A DNA stretch of 64,000 nt from positions 1,550,001 through 1,614,000 of the forward strand of contig NZ_CP131913.1 in the NCBI RefSeq assembly GCF_030704205.1, in the 5' to 3' direction. The notes under the pieces were generated by a model. The model searched no databases and was not told the origin of the DNA. It saw nothing but the letters and a program-made list of their open reading frames with translations. Made by a program: the position numbers and the translations under genes. The stretch is from Halomonas alkalicola. Lineage in GTDB: Bacteria; Pseudomonadota; Gammaproteobacteria; Pseudomonadales; Halomonadaceae. Shown in pieces: positions 1 to 11,527 of this stretch. The stretch's first letter is position 1, and each line of letters starts with the position of its first letter.

Positions 1-697
1 GGTAGATGTCCTGGTTGAAGGGGTGGAAGCCCAGCCACAGGCCGAAGCGATCGGAGAGCGAGATCTTCTCCTCCACGGCGTCGCCGTGGTGGAGCTCGTC
101 GCCCACCAGCCGCGAGCCCTCGTTGTCGCTCATCGACTCCGGCAGCAGGTGGCGGCGGTTGGAGGTGGCATAGAGCAGCACGTTGGGCGGTGGGCCGGTC
201 AGGGCGCCATCCAGCACGCTCTTCAGCGCCTTGTAGGCGTCGTCGTGCCCCTCGAAGGAGAGGTCGTCGCAGTAGACCACGAAGCGGTGGGGCTGGTGGC
301 GCAGCTGCTCCACCAGCATGGGCAGCCCGGCGAGATCGTGGCGATCTACCTGCACCAGCCGCAGCCCGTCCGCGGCCAGGGAGTTGAGCAGCGCGCGGAT
401 CAGCGACGACTTACCGCTGCCCCGGGAGCCCCACAGCAGGGCATGGTTGGCCGGCAGCCCCCGCAGGAAGGCGCGGGTGTTGTCCACCAGCGCCAGCTTC
501 TGGCGCTCGATGCCCAGCAGGTCGTCGAGGCTCAGGGCATCGCGCGGCGGCACCGGCAGCAGCCGGCCGCCCAGGCTGTGGCGCTGCCACAGGGCCGCCA
601 CATCACGGGTCCAGTCCACCTCCTGGGGAGGCGGCGGCAACCAGTGCTCCACGTGGTCCAGCAGGTTGATCAGGCGGCGCGTCAGCTCCGTGTCCAT
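1..697 (-). CDS. DUF815-family AAA+ ATPase (C-terminus beyond window)
   Basis: The reading frame starts at the ATG complementary to 695-697 (MDTELTRRLINLL) and runs off the left edge without a stop, so the C-terminus is missing. A Walker A motif (GSRGSGKSS) lies near residue 95 and a Walker B-like stretch (FVVYCDDLSFEG) near residue 145, followed by a SNRRHLLPE segment. This matches the DUF815 family (COG2607) of predicted cytoplasmic AAA+ ATPases, whose cellular role is not established. It is divergent from the protease-like gene at 824. Family assignment is by motif recognition; no substrate is proposed. Confidence 0.85.
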   Translation of the reverse strand, partial: MDTELTRRLINLLDHVEHWLPPPPQEVDWTRDVAALWQRHSLGGRLLPVPPRDALSLDDLLGIERQKLALVDNTRAFLRGLPANHALLWGSRGSGKSSLIRALLNSLAADGLRLVQVDRHDLAGLPMLVEQLRHQPHRFVVYCDDLSFEGHDDAYKALKSVLDGALTGPPPNVLLYATSNRRHLLPESMSDNEGSRLVGDELHHGDAVEEKISLSDRFGLWLGFHPFNQDIY

Positions 698-823
698 GGG
701 GGCTCCTTCTCCGTCTCGGGCGGTTGACCTTGCAGGCATTCCGGGTATCTTGTGGCGAACCTTGTGGCGCCGTCCAGCGTCATACCGCACTGAGACGAAC
801 ATGACTGGTCACAGGAGACCCCC

Positions 824-1627
824 ATGCGCTGGTTCCACTTCCTCACCGTTGGCGTGCTCAGCCTCAGCCTGACCGCCTGTGCCACCTCTCCCACCGGTCG
901 CCAGCAGCTCACCCTGGTCTCCGATGCCCAGCTCAACCAGATGGGCGCCCAGGCCTTCGAGCAGTAGCAGCAGGACCTGCCCCAGGCCGGCGCCGCCGAG
1001 CAGCGCTATGCCCAGTGCATCGCCGACGCCATCATCAGTGCACTGCCGGCGGAGCAGCAGCGCGCCCAGGACTGGCAGATTCGCGTCTTCGAGTCGGAGC
1101 AGGCCAACGCCTTCGCCCTGCCGGGCGGCTACATGGGGATCAATACGGGCCTGCTGAACGTCGCCCGGACCCAGGAGCAGGTCGCGGCGGTCGTCGGCCA
1201 CGAGATCGGCCACGTGCTGGCCCGTCACGCCAACGAGCGGGTCTCCACCCAGACCGCCACCCAGCTCGGCCTCTCCGTGCTCTCCTCGGCTTCCGGCATG
1301 CAGGGCCCGGGGGGACAGCAGATGATGGGTGCCCTGGGCCTCGGCGCCCAGTACGGTGTGCTGCTGCCCTTCTCCCGGCGCCACGAGAGCGAGGCCGATG
1401 TGATCGGCCTGCGCCTGATGGCGGATGCCGGCTTCGACCCCCGCGAGAGCGTCACCCTGTGGGAAAACATGGAGGCCGCCGGCGGCGCTCGCCCCCCCGC
1501 CTGGATGTCCACCCACCCCAGCCAGGGCCAGCGCATGGCCGGCCTGCAGGCCAACATGCCCGAGGCGGTGGCACGCTTCGAGCAGGCGCGACAGGCGGGA
1601 CGCACGCCGAACTGCCCGCGCCCCTAG
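824..1627 (+). pseudogene. M48-family metalloprotease lipoprotein, interrupted by in-frame TAG
   Basis: The gene starts at ATG 824 with an AGGAG site 6 bases upstream and a lipoprotein signal peptide ending in LTAC. It reads 47 codons to FEQ, then hits TAG at 965-967, flanked by CAG codons (CAG TAG CAG CAG). The same frame then continues open to 1627 and encodes a complete M48 catalytic domain: zinc motif HEIGH near 1200, the downstream HESEAD glutamate motif near 1381, and DPRES. A single C-to-T change of CAG explains the stop. The intact product would be a periplasmic outer-membrane-anchored protease of the LoiP/BepA type (267 residues). Restart at ATG 1133 would lose the export signal. A sequencing error or amber suppression remain possible. 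Confidence 0.85.
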
Positions 1628-1679
1628 GCAACACTGATTCGTTGCTGCGCTCGAAACCCTACGGCTTGTTGGAAAGCGA

Positions 1680-1937
1680 ATGCTGAGACTTGGACTGCTG
1701 CTGTTGATTGCCCCCATCCTGCTGCTGATGGGGGTCTACTTCTGGGAACTGTCGGACGTGCGCGAGTGCACCTACGCCGGCGGCTACTGGGACTACCTGG
1801 AGGGGGTGTGCCGCGACACGCCTCAGCCCTTCGTCTCCTGGCTGCAGCGCTACCCGTGGCTGGTCAACGGCGGCATGCTGCTGTTGGTGATCGGCATGGG
1901 GCTGTGCATGGTGGGGCTATACGTAAAGAGACGCTGA
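1680..1937 (+). CDS. Small two-helix membrane protein, unknown function
   Basis: The product is 85 residues with hydrophobic segments at about 3-22 and 61-80 flanking a polar loop with two cysteines (RECTYAG, GVCRDT). It ends in a basic YVKRR tail, so it is probably an inner-membrane protein with a periplasmic loop that could carry a disulphide. It lies 52 bp after the M48 gene on the same strand and could be cotranscribed. No family is recognised. The last codons and stop lie inside the first unit of a 24-bp tandem repeat, so the 3' end has been locally amplified. Confidence 0.65.
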   Translation: MLRLGLLLLIAPILLLMGVYFWELSDVRECTYAGGYWDYLEGVCRDTPQPFVSWLQRYPWLVNGGMLLLVIGMGLCMVGLYVKRR

Positions 1938-1991
1938 GGGCTCTACGTTAAAGGACGCTGAGGGCTCTACGTAAAGAGACGCTGAGGGCGA
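1920..1991. repeat. Three 24-bp tandem repeats over the 3' end of the small membrane gene
   Basis: Units run 1920-1943, 1944-1967 and 1968-1991. Units 1 and 3 share TACGTAAAGAGACGCTGAGG; unit 2 differs by a few bases (TACGTTAAAGGACGCTGAGG). Unit 1 contains the last codons and TGA of the upstream gene, so units 2 and 3 look like slippage or duplication copies of that gene end. There are too few units and no spacers for CRISPR. Confidence 0.9.
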
Positions 1992-1999
1992 CGCCGAGA

Positions 2000-2812
2000 C
2001 TATAGCGACGCCCTGAGTGTCTCCAGCACCGGGGCAGTGTCGGGGTGCCTGCCGCGCCACTGGTAGAAGGACTCCGCCGCCTGCTCCACCAGCATGCCGA
2101 GGCCGTCGACGGGCCGGGCGCCGCGGGCCTCGGCCCAGCGCAGGAACACCGTGGGCTCGGCGCCGTACATCATGTCGTAGGCGGTAGCACCCTCTGAAAA
2201 GAGGTCGTCAGGCAGCGGCGGCAGGTCCCCGGCTAGGCTCGCGCTGGTGCCGTTGATCACCACATCGAAGGGACCGGCCACGGCATCGAAGCCGCCGCCC
2301 GTGATCGTGCCCAGCTCGCGGAAGTCGGCGGCCAGGGCGCGGGCCTTGGCCGCCGTGCGGTTGGCCACGACCAGGCTCGCCGGCCTCTCGGCCAGCAGCG
2401 GCTCCAGCACCCCGCGCACCGCGCCGCCGGCGCCCAGCACCAGGATGCGGGCGCCGGCCAGGGTCACGCCGTGGCGCACGAGGTCGCGCACCAGCCCTAC
2501 CCCGTCGGTGGTATCTCCATAGGTCAGGCCGTTCTTTCCCAGCACCAGGGTGTTCACCGCCCCGGCGCGCCGGGCGCGCTGGCTCAGGGTGTCGCAGAGG
2601 CGGAAGGCCTCTTCCTTGAAGGGCACGGTGACGTTGGCGCCGCGCCCGCCCTCGGCGGTGAAGCGCCGCCAGGCACCGGCGAAGTCGTCCAGGGGCGCCT
2701 CGATGGCGGTGTACTCCATGGCCTGGCCGGTCTGGGCGGCGAAGGCAGCGTGGATGGCCGGCGACTTCGAATGGGCCACCGGGTGGCCGAAGACGCAGTA
2801 GCGGTCGGTCAT
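2000..2812 (-). CDS. aroE: Shikimate dehydrogenase (NADP+)
   Basis: AroE reduces 3-dehydroshikimate to shikimate in cytoplasmic aromatic amino acid synthesis. The 270-residue protein has SKSP at 15-18, NVTVPFK with the catalytic lysine at 66, DTTDG, the Rossmann loop GAGGAVRG, the NRT NADP-binding motif, NGTSA, and the C-terminal [11 protein letters not shown]. The start is MTDRYCVFG at 2812 because AAGGAGTGACC precedes it; the frame is open further upstream but overlaps hemF. It lies 13 bp downstream of hemF in the same direction, a pairing common in gammaproteobacteria. Confidence 0.97.
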   Translation of the reverse strand: MTDRYCVFGHPVAHSKSPAIHAAFAAQTGQAMEYTAIEAPLDDFAGAWRRFTAEGGRGANVTVPFKEEAFRLCDTLSQRARRAGAVNTLVLGKNGLTYGDTTDGVGLVRDLVRHGVTLAGARILVLGAGGAVRGVLEPLLAERPASLVVANRTAAKARALAADFRELGTITGGGFDAVAGPFDVVINGTSASLAGDLPPLPDDLFSEGATAYDMMYGAEPTVFLRWAEARGARPVDGLGMLVEQAAESFYQWRGRHPDTAPVLETLRASL

Positions 2813-2825
2813 GGTCACTCCTTGA

Positions 2826-4351
<1,526 letters not shown>

Positions 4352-4403
4352 GGGAACTCCTCGGCGGTGGGCAGGCTGGGCTGATGAATGGCCGGGGATT
4401 CTA

Positions 4404-5516
4404 TCATGCCCCCGAGAGGCGCACCCAGCCGCCGGCGGCGTGAGCCACCCGCCCCTCCAGTTCGAGTTCCAGCAGGCGCCGCTGGCACTCGGCGATGCCC
4501 AGTCCCGAGAGGCCCACCAGGGTATCCACCGGCGTCGGCTGGCCGCTCAGCCAGCGCAGCAGCGGCTCGCCGGACGCGGCGCCCTCCTCCGCCGGGAGCG
4601 GGTCTGCTGGCACCCGGGGGCTCGCGGCGGGCAGCCACTGGGTCAGCTCGGCGACGATATCGTCGACCTCGCGTACCAGCACGGCCCCGTCACGGATCAG
4701 CCGCAGGCAGCCCCGGGCCTGGGGGTTGTGGATGGAGCCCGGCAGCGCGAAGACCTCGCGGCCCTGCTCGGCGGCCAGGCGGGCGCTGACCAGGGAGCCG
4801 CTGCGCTCGGCCGCCTCTACCACCAGCACGCCGAAGGAGAGCCCGGTAACGATGCGGTTGCGCCGGGGAAAGAAGGCCGGCCGCGCCGGAGTGCCGGGCG
4901 GATGCTCGGAGAGCAGCAGGCCACCCGGCTCGCGCAGGCGCTCATGCAGGCGATGGTGGCGGGCCGGGTAGACCACGTCGACGCCGCAGCCGAGCACCGC
5001 GACGCTGGGCCCGCCCGCCGCCAGCGCCGCCTGCTGGGCGGCGGCGTCGATGCCCAGGGCCATGCCGCTGACCACGCACCAGCCGCGCCCGGCTAGCTCC
5101 CGGGCGAAGCTGGCCGCATTGGCCAGCCCCTCCCGGGTGGCACGGCGCGCCCCCACCATGGCCAGGCGCGGCGGCGCGAGCGCGGCTAGGTCGCCCCAGG
5201 CCCACAGCAGGGGTGGCGGATCGGGAATCTCGGCGAGCAGGGTCGGCCAGCGAGGATGACCGGGGTGGAGCAGGTGACGATCGGGGGCCGCGGCGAGCCA
5301 CGCCTCGGCCCGGTCGATCTCAACCGTCAGCGGGCTGCGCCCGGGATGGTCGAGCCACAGGCGCAGCGCCGTGGCGGCCTCCCGGGGCAGTAGCGCCAGC
5401 CAGCCATCGGGCCAGGCGGTGGCCGTGGCCGCCAGTTCGGCCAGCCGCGCACCGCCCAGGCCCGGCAGCCTGAAGAGGGCCAGCCACTCCCGGACGCCAG
5501 GCCGCTGGGCAGGCAT
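4404..5516 (-). CDS. dprA: DNA-processing protein DprA (Smf)
   Basis: DprA binds incoming single-stranded DNA and loads RecA during transformation. The 370-residue protein has a helical N-terminal region, the Rossmann-like core from about residue 115 (GARRATREG, VVSGMALGIDAAAQ, VLGCGVDVVYP, SEHPPGT, FPRRNRIVTGLS, EAAERSGSL, ALPGSI), and a C-terminal winged-helix-like domain (LSGLGIAECQRRLLELELEG). It lies 9 bp downstream of the LysM gene, so the two are probably cotranscribed. No other competence gene is seen here. Confidence 0.95.
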   Translation of the reverse strand: MPAQRPGVREWLALFRLPGLGGARLAELAATATAWPDGWLALLPREAATALRLWLDHPGRSPLTVEIDRAEAWLAAAPDRHLLHPGHPRWPTLLAEIPDPPPLLWAWGDLAALAPPRLAMVGARRATREGLANAASFARELAGRGWCVVSGMALGIDAAAQQAALAAGGPSVAVLGCGVDVVYPARHHRLHERLREPGGLLLSEHPPGTPARPAFFPRRNRIVTGLSFGVLVVEAAERSGSLVSARLAAEQGREVFALPGSIHNPQARGCLRLIRDGAVLVREVDDIVAELTQWLPAASPRVPADPLPAEEGAASGEPLLRWLSGQPTPVDTLVGLSGLGIAECQRRLLELELEGRVAHAAGGWVRLSGA

Positions 5517-5525
5517 GCGACTACC

Positions 5526-6635
5526 TCAACGCAGGGCGGCGCCCAGGGCGCGCTCGGGGCTGTGCACGCGATCCCCCACCGAGAGCGAGCGGCTGGCCTT
5601 CATCACCAGGCCATAGCTCATCTTCTCGTAGGGCTGGAACACCATCACCAGACCGGCGTCCTCACCGGGCAGGCGCAGCGATTCGCCGGTGCGCGGGTCG
5701 CTGACCAGCTCGCCGCGCTGCTCGACCATCAGCACATGGCCGGGCTCGAGGCCGTCGCGGCGCCCGCGGTCCAGCGCCACCACCTGCAGGCGGCCGATGA
5801 ACTGCACGCCCCCCGGCACCGCGAGAACGGTGCCCTCCACCTCGCGCTCCGGGGCGCGGGGGATGAACTCGGTGACCAGATCGCGCACCTCCAGGGGCAG
5901 CACGATGTCGTTGTTGCGCACCTCCTGGCTCGAAGAGGTCACCTCCAGCACCACGATCTCCTCCTCCTGTCGCTCGCGGCGGGCCTGGCCGACACTCTCC
6001 AGCTCCAGGCCGAGCAGCTCGCCGCTGGAGGGGTCCAGGAAGCGCTCGCCGACCCGATAGAAGCCGACCCGACCGCTGCCCTCCACCTCCCCGCGGGCAT
6101 AGAGGCGATCTCCCACGCCGCTCAGCAGGCGGCGATCGTCGCCGCCCACCACATAGGCCAGCTCGTCGAGGGCGTCGGGGTCGTCGACGATGCGGTGGTC
6201 GCGCAGGAAGTGGCGGATCGCCTCCAGGGGAATCGGCTCGATCGCCTCTCGGTGGGGAATGGTGCGCATCTCCGGTGAGAGCCGCACCTGGCCCTGGCCG
6301 CGCTCCAGCCCCAGACAGGGACGCCCGTTGCAGTCATAGAGGTAGATGACATCGCCCGGGTAGATCAGGTGGGGGTTGCGGATCTGCGGGTTGACCTGCC
6401 ACACCTCGGGCCACTGCCAGGGGTGGCGCAGGAAGCGCCCGGAGATGTCCCAGAGGGTATCGCCACGCACCACCGTGTAGCGGTCCGGGGCATCGCCGCG
6501 CAGGCCATCGTCCCAGGAGAGCCCCTGGGCCAGGGCCTTGCCGGCCCCTCCCCCCAGCGCCAGCGCCACGCCGAGCACCAGCGCCGCCCTGCCTGGCCAG
6601 CGGCGCCGCACCTTGCCCTCTTTCATCTGTTTCAT
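5526..6635 (-). CDS. LysM-domain envelope protein
   Basis: A 369-residue exported protein. The chosen start MKQMKEGK (ATG complementary to 6633-6635) is followed by a basic stretch and a hydrophobic signal peptide ending near ALAQG. One LysM domain follows at about 48-97 (YTVVRGDTLWDISGRFL ... NPQIRNPHLIYPGDVIYLY), which should bind peptidoglycan. The remaining ~270 residues have no recognised catalytic motif. A LysM protein upstream of dprA and divergent from def is a recurrent gammaproteobacterial arrangement, but the precise role is unknown. Confidence 0.9.
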   Translation of the reverse strand: MKQMKEGKVRRRWPGRAALVLGVALALGGGAGKALAQGLSWDDGLRGDAPDRYTVVRGDTLWDISGRFLRHPWQWPEVWQVNPQIRNPHLIYPGDVIYLYDCNGRPCLGLERGQGQVRLSPEMRTIPHREAIEPIPLEAIRHFLRDHRIVDDPDALDELAYVVGGDDRRLLSGVGDRLYARGEVEGSGRVGFYRVGERFLDPSSGELLGLELESVGQARRERQEEEIVVLEVTSSSQEVRNNDIVLPLEVRDLVTEFIPRAPEREVEGTVLAVPGGVQFIGRLQVVALDRGRRDGLEPGHVLMVEQRGELVSDPRTGESLRLPGEDAGLVMVFQPYEKMSYGLVMKASRSLSVGDRVHSPERALGAALR

Positions 6636-6808
6636 CCCTGCTCTCCCCGCGTCGGTTGCCTGGCCCTGACGCGCTCTCATCAAACCCGGCCGGCATGCTA
6701 TAGTCTTAGGTTATCGACGTGATGTGCATTCGGCGGTTTCTCCACCGAACGCACCCCTCTAGAATAGTGTCATTCTGTAAATGACAGCATAACGGTGAAA
6801 CCAACGCC

Positions 6809-7321
6809 ATGGCCAAATTACCGATCCTCGAATTCCCCGACGAGCGCCTGCGCACCAGGGCGGCGCCGGTGGAGACGGACGACGACGAGGTCCGTCAACT
6901 GGTCGACGACATGCTCGAGACCATGTACGACGCCCGCGGCATCGGGCTGGCCGCGACCCAGGTGAACGTCCACCGACGGGTGATCGTGATGGACGTCAGC
7001 GATGCCCAGGACAAGCCGCTGGTGCTGATCAATCCCGAGTACACCCCGATCGGCGACGAGCGCGACCTGATGAGCGAGGGTTGCCTGTCGATTCCCGAGT
7101 ACTACGCCGAGGTGCCACGGGCGCTCAAGGTTCGCCTCAAGGCACTGGACCGCGACGGCAAGCCCTACGAGCTCGAGGCCGACGGTCTGCTGGCCCATTG
7201 CATCCAGCACGAACACGACCACCTCGAGGGGGTGCTGTTCGTCGACTACCTCTCGCCGCTCAAGCGCGACCGGGTGATGAAGAAGATGCAGAAGCGCCAC
7301 AAGCTGATGCAGCCCGCCTGA
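6809..7321 (+). CDS. def: Peptide deformylase
   Basis: Def removes the formyl group from N-terminal formylmethionine of new proteins. The 170-residue protein carries all three metal-site motifs in order: [16 protein letters not shown] (cysteine ligand) and QHEHDHLEG (two histidine ligands and the catalytic glutamate). It begins the plus-strand run def, fmt, rsmB, dodecin, trkA, trkH and is divergent from the LysM gene, with about 170 bp of shared upstream DNA. A strong hairpin follows, so def may be partly uncoupled from fmt. Confidence 0.97.
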   Translation: MAKLPILEFPDERLRTRAAPVETDDDEVRQLVDDMLETMYDARGIGLAATQVNVHRRVIVMDVSDAQDKPLVLINPEYTPIGDERDLMSEGCLSIPEYYAEVPRALKVRLKALDRDGKPYELEADGLLAHCIQHEHDHLEGVLFVDYLSPLKRDRVMKKMQKRHKLMQPA

Positions 7322-7342
7322 TTCCTCCGCGAGCTCCCCCCG

Positions 7343-7370
7343 GAAGGCCGACGCCATGGCGTCGGCCTTC
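7343..7370 (+). terminator. Hairpin between def and fmt
   Basis: A perfect 13-bp inverted repeat, GAAGGCCGACGCC at 7343-7355 and its complement at 7358-7370, separated by AT and followed by GTCGTTTG. It starts 21 bp after the def stop. The U-tract is weak, so it may be a partial terminator or attenuator rather than a full stop. Confidence 0.65.
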
Positions 7371-7430
7371 GTCGTTTGCGGCCGGCTCCGTTATCATTGA
7401 GGTCATCCACTCCCCGGCCAGGCACGAACC

Positions 7431-8435
7431 ATGTCCCGACCCCACGACTCTCACTCCCTCAGCGTCATCTTCGCCGGCACGCCCGACTTCGCCGCCGAGA
7501 GTCTGCAGGCGCTGCTGGACAGCCGCCATCGCGTCATCGCCGTCTACACCCAGCCGGACCGCCCCGCGGGCCGCGGCCGCAAGCTGACGCCGAGCCCAGT
7601 CAAGCGTCTCGCCCTCGAGCATGGGCTGCCGGTCCATCAGCCGGAGACCCTCAGGGCCCCCGAGGCCCAGGCCGAGCTCGCCGCCCTGGACGCCGACCTC
7701 ATGGTGGTGGTGGCCTACGGGCTGATCCTGCCCGGGGAGGTGCTCGAGACGCCGCGGCTGGGCTGCCTCAACGTCCACGCCTCGCTGCTGCCGCGCTGGC
7801 GTGGCGCCGCCCCCATCCAGCGCGCCATCGAGGCCGGCGACGCCGAGAGCGGCGTGACCATCATGCAGATGGACGAGGGCCTCGACACCGGTGCCATGCT
7901 GCGGGTGCGGCGCACCCCGATCACCGCCACCACCACCGGCGGCGAGCTGCATGACACCCTGGCCGCGCTGGGCGGCGAGGCCATCGTCGAGGCGCTGGAC
8001 GCCCTGGCAGGCCCGGGCCTTGCGGCCACGCCCCAGCCCGAAGCCGGCGTCACCTATGCCGCCAAGCTCTCCAAGGCCGAGGCCGAACTCGACTTCCGCG
8101 AGCCGGCCGCGGCCATGGCCGCTCGGGTCCGCGCCTTCAACCCCTGGCCGGTGGCCTGGTGCGCCTTCGACGGCGACCGCCTGCGCCTGCTGATGGCCGA
8201 GGCGAGCGGGCTCAGCGAAGGCGAGGCGCCCGCCGCACCGGGCACCCTGCTCGACCACGACGGCGAGGCGCTGCGCATCGCCTGTGGCCCCGCGGGCGAC
8301 CAGGTGCTGCGAGTGACCCAGGCCCAGTTGCCCGGCGGCAAGGCACTGCCGGTGAGTGAGCTGCTGCGTCCCCGGGCCGAGCGCTTCGCGCCTGGCCTGC
8401 GCCTGGGCCACCATGACGAGGAGGCCTCCGCATGA
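7431..8435 (+). CDS. fmt: Methionyl-tRNA formyltransferase
   Basis: Fmt formylates initiator Met-tRNA using 10-formyltetrahydrofolate. The 334-residue protein has the N-terminal [12 protein letters not shown] segment, the folate-site sequence [20 protein letters not shown] with the catalytic Asn-His pair, and a C-terminal tRNA-binding OB-type region (FNPWPVAW). It is functionally paired with def upstream. Its TGA overlaps the rsmB start by 4 bp (ATGA), implying translational coupling. Confidence 0.97.
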   Translation: MSRPHDSHSLSVIFAGTPDFAAESLQALLDSRHRVIAVYTQPDRPAGRGRKLTPSPVKRLALEHGLPVHQPETLRAPEAQAELAALDADLMVVVAYGLILPGEVLETPRLGCLNVHASLLPRWRGAAPIQRAIEAGDAESGVTIMQMDEGLDTGAMLRVRRTPITATTTGGELHDTLAALGGEAIVEALDALAGPGLAATPQPEAGVTYAAKLSKAEAELDFREPAAAMAARVRAFNPWPVAWCAFDGDRLRLLMAEASGLSEGEAPAAPGTLLDHDGEALRIACGPAGDQVLRVTQAQLPGGKALPVSELLRPRAERFAPGLRLGHHDEEASA

Positions 8436-9802
8436 GTCAGCCCCCCAGCCATCGCTCCCACGAACTGCACCAACGCAAGCGCGGACTGGAGAACGACGGC
8501 GGTCTGGCGGTACGCGCCGCTGCGGCCCGCGCCCTGGTGCCGGTGATCACCGGCAAGGGGTCGCTCACCGGCCTCGACGACCACCAGGTGGTGGCCCGTG
8601 ATCGCGCCCTGTTCAAGGCGCTCTGCTACGGCGCCTGCCGCACCCTGCCCCGCCTCGAGGCGCTGGCCGCCAAGCTGCTGGTCAAGCCCTTCAAGGTGCG
8701 CGATGCCGACGTCCAGGCGCTGCTGCTGCTGGGCATCCACCAGCAGCTCTACCTGCGCATCCCGGCCCACGCCGCGGTGGGCGAGACCGCCGGGGCGGCC
8801 CGCCTGCTTGGCAAGGAGTGGGCCACCCGGGTGCTCAATGGCTGCCTGCGCCGCCTGCAGCGCGAGGCCGCCGAGCTCCAGGCCGAGGTGGACCGCGACC
8901 CGGCGGTGGCGATGCTCCACCCCAAGTGGCTGCTCAAGGCACTGCGCCAGGCCTGGCCCGATGACTGGCGCGCCATCTGCGACGCCAATAACGCCCCAGG
9001 GCCCATGACGCTGCGGGTCAACCGCCGCCACGGCGACCGCGAGGCCTACCTGGACCGGCTGGCCGCGGCCGGCATCCAGGCGAGGCTCTGCCTGCACGCC
9101 CCGGACGGCATCACCCTGGAGACGCCCTGCGACGTCCAGCTGCTGCCGGGCTTCGCCGAGGGCCTCGTCAGCGTCCAGGACGAGGCCGCCCAGCTCACCA
9201 GCGTGCTGCTCGGCCCGGCCCTGGCGCCGCGTCCCGGCGCCCGGGTACTGGACGCCTGCTGCGCCCCGGGGGGCAAGACCAGCCACCTGCTGGAGCTGTT
9301 CGACATCGAGATGCATGCGGTGGACAGCGACGCCGAACGCCTGGCTCGGGTCGAGGACGCCCTGGGTCGGCTTGGCCTGGAGGCGCGCCTGGCCCATGGC
9401 GATGCCACCGCCCGCGACTGGTGGGACGGTGCGCCCTTTGACGCCATCCTGCTCGACGCTCCCTGCTCCGGCAGCGGCGTGATCCGTCGCCACCCCGACA
9501 TCAAGCGCCTGCGCCGCCCCAGCGACATTCCGGCGCTGGCCGCCCTGCAGACCCGCCTGCTCGACAACCTCTGGCCGCTGCTGCGCGAAGGCGGCACCCT
9601 GCTCTACGCCACCTGTTCGGTGCTGCCGGAGGAGAACAGCGACCAGATCGCCGCCTTCCTTGCGCGCACCCCGGATGCCGAAGTCACCACCCCCGAGGAC
9701 GTGGCCTGGGGGCGGCCCGCCGGCGCCGGCCGCCAGCTGCTCCCCGAGCTCGACGGTCACGACGGCTTCTTCTATGCCAGACTGAAGAAACGGCCGCAGT
9801 GA
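8432..9802 (+). CDS. rsmB: 16S rRNA m5C967 methyltransferase
   Basis: RsmB (Sun/Fmu) methylates C967 of 16S rRNA with S-adenosylmethionine. The 456-residue protein has an N-terminal NusB-like helical RNA-binding domain and a C-terminal Rossmann methyltransferase: SAM motif [16 protein letters not shown], the first catalytic cysteine in [18 protein letters not shown], and the second in [11 protein letters not shown]. It overlaps fmt by 4 bp in the conserved def-fmt-rsmB-trkA arrangement. Confidence 0.97.
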   Translation: MSQPPSHRSHELHQRKRGLENDGGLAVRAAAARALVPVITGKGSLTGLDDHQVVARDRALFKALCYGACRTLPRLEALAAKLLVKPFKVRDADVQALLLLGIHQQLYLRIPAHAAVGETAGAARLLGKEWATRVLNGCLRRLQREAAELQAEVDRDPAVAMLHPKWLLKALRQAWPDDWRAICDANNAPGPMTLRVNRRHGDREAYLDRLAAAGIQARLCLHAPDGITLETPCDVQLLPGFAEGLVSVQDEAAQLTSVLLGPALAPRPGARVLDACCAPGGKTSHLLELFDIEMHAVDSDAERLARVEDALGRLGLEARLAHGDATARDWWDGAPFDAILLDAPCSGSGVIRRHPDIKRLRRPSDIPALAALQTRLLDNLWPLLREGGTLLYATCSVLPEENSDQIAAFLARTPDAEVTTPEDVAWGRPAGAGRQLLPELDGHDGFFYARLKKRPQ

Positions 9803-9833
9803 GCGGCCGACCACCACCCGCGCAGGAGGCATC

Positions 9834-10040
9834 ATGAGCACCCATACCTACAAGCATATCGAGCTGACCGGTTCCTCCGAGGAGGGCATCCAGCAGGCCA
9901 TCGAGAGCGCCATCGCCAAGGCCGGCGAGACCCTGCACGGCATGCGCTGGTTCGAGGTCATCGATACCCGCGGCCATCTGGAAAACGGCCGCGTGGCCCA
10001 CTGGCAGGTCACCATCAAGGTCGGCTTCACCCTCGACTGA
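9834..10040 (+). CDS. Dodecin, flavin-binding protein
   Basis: The 68-residue protein is full length for the dodecin family, which forms hollow dodecamers storing flavin. Family hallmarks are the N-terminal [10 protein letters not shown] strand, the helix with SIEEAI-like spacing, the flavin-stacking tryptophan in GMRWFEV at about 40, and the [10 protein letters not shown] strand with the conserved glutamine. It is inserted between rsmB and trkA with a GGAGG ribosome site (CAGGAGGCATC) just before ATG. The link to its neighbours appears positional only. Confidence 0.93.
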   Translation: MSTHTYKHIELTGSSEEGIQQAIESAIAKAGETLHGMRWFEVIDTRGHLENGRVAHWQVTIKVGFTLD

Positions 10041-10140
10041 TGGCGTGCTGTTCTTCTCCCCGCGGCTGGTTTAGGCTTGCCGCCATCCTGTTGCGGCGCA
10101 CAAGAGGCGCCGCGCTCGCTGCCAGCGGACATCAGACTCC

Positions 10141-11514
10141 ATGAAGATCATCATCCTCGGCGCCGGCCAGGTCGGCGGCACCCTGGCCGAACACCTGGCC
10201 CGGGAGGAGAACGACATCACCGTGGTGGACACCGACGGTGACAAGCTGCGCGAGCTGCACACCAAGCTCGACATCCGCACCGTGGTGGGGCCCGGCTCCT
10301 ACCCCATGGTGCTGCGCCAGGCGGGCTGCGAGGACGCCGACATGCTGATCGCGGTGACCAGCCAGGACGAGGTCAACATGATCGCCTGCCAGGTCGCCCA
10401 CACCCTCTTTCGCACCCCCACCAAGATCGCCCGGGTGCGCGCCACCGCCTACCTGACCCGCAAGGGGCTCTTCGCCCACGAGGCGGTGCCCATCGACGTG
10501 CTGATCAGCCCCGAGCAGGTGGTCACCGACCATATCCGCCGGCTGATCGAGCACCCCGGCGCCCTGCAGGTGCTGGAGTTCGCCGGCGGCCTGGTCCAGC
10601 TCGTCGCGGTCAAGGCGATCTACGGCGGCCCCCTGGTGGGTCAGGATCTCGCCTTCCTGCGCCGCCACATGCCCAGCGTGGATACCCGGGTCGCGGCCAT
10701 CTACCGCCGCAACCGGCCGATCATCCCGCGCGGCGACACCGTGATCGAGGCCGACGACGAGGTCTTCTTCATCGCCGCCCGCCGCGATATCCGCGCGGTG
10801 ATGAGCGAACTGCGCCGCCTCGACCGCGACTTCCGCCGGGTGGTGATCGCTGGCGGCGGCAACATCGGCGAGCGCCTCGCCGAGCACCTGGAGCACAGCC
10901 ACCAGGTGAAGATCATCCAGCACAACCTTGAGCGCTGCACGGTGCTCTCCGAACGCCTCGACCGCACCGTGGTGCTGCACGGCAGCGCCACCAGCAAGCG
11001 GCTGCTGGAGGAGGAGAACATCGAGGAGTGCGACATCTTCTGTGCGCTGACCAACGACGACGAGGTCAACATCATGTCGTCGATGCTGGCCAAGCGCATG
11101 GGGGCCAAGAAGGTGCTGACGCTGATCAACAACGCCGCCTACGTGGACCTGGTCCAGGGCGGCGAGATCGACATCGCCATCTCGCCCCAGCAGGCCACCA
11201 TCGGCAGCCTGCTGACCCACGTGCGACGCGGCGATATCGTCAACGTCCACTCCCTGCGCCGCGGCGCGGCGGAGGCCATCGAGGCGATCGCCCACGGCGA
11301 TACCCAGTCCTCGAAGGTGGTGGGCCGTGCCATCGGCGAGATCGAGCTGCCCCGGGGCACCACCATCGGCGCCATTGTGCGCGGCAAGGAGGTGCTGATC
11401 GCCCACGACGACGTGGTGGTGGCGTCCGGCGACCACCTGATCCTGTTCGTGATCGACAAGCGCCGCATCCGCGACGTGGAGCGGCTGTTCCAGGTCGGCC
11501 TGACCTTCTTCTGA
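10141..11514 (+). CDS. trkA: Trk potassium uptake regulatory subunit TrkA
   Basis: TrkA is the peripheral NAD(H)/ATP-binding gating ring of the Trk potassium channel. The 457-residue protein has two tandem RCK units: the first Rossmann domain begins [19 protein letters not shown] and the second near residue 237 ([19 protein letters not shown]), each followed by a TrkA_C domain. It lies 13 bp upstream of the TrkH-type pore gene, so the operon encodes a whole transporter. Potassium uptake is central to the early osmotic response of halophiles. Confidence 0.97.
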   Translation: MKIIILGAGQVGGTLAEHLAREENDITVVDTDGDKLRELHTKLDIRTVVGPGSYPMVLRQAGCEDADMLIAVTSQDEVNMIACQVAHTLFRTPTKIARVRATAYLTRKGLFAHEAVPIDVLISPEQVVTDHIRRLIEHPGALQVLEFAGGLVQLVAVKAIYGGPLVGQDLAFLRRHMPSVDTRVAAIYRRNRPIIPRGDTVIEADDEVFFIAARRDIRAVMSELRRLDRDFRRVVIAGGGNIGERLAEHLEHSHQVKIIQHNLERCTVLSERLDRTVVLHGSATSKRLLEEENIEECDIFCALTNDDEVNIMSSMLAKRMGAKKVLTLINNAAYVDLVQGGEIDIAISPQQATIGSLLTHVRRGDIVNVHSLRRGAAEAIEAIAHGDTQSSKVVGRAIGEIELPRGTTIGAIVRGKEVLIAHDDVVVASGDHLILFVIDKRRIRDVERLFQVGLTFF

Positions 11515-11527
11515 CAGGGAGTCACCG

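Noticed and set aside
1920..1991. Possible CRISPR array
   Set aside because: Repeats are head to tail with no spacers and derive from the end of a coding sequence.
6640..6808. Promoters for def and the LysM gene
   Set aside because: TAGAAT and TATAGC look like -10 elements, but no acceptable -35 at proper spacing was found; not called as a feature.
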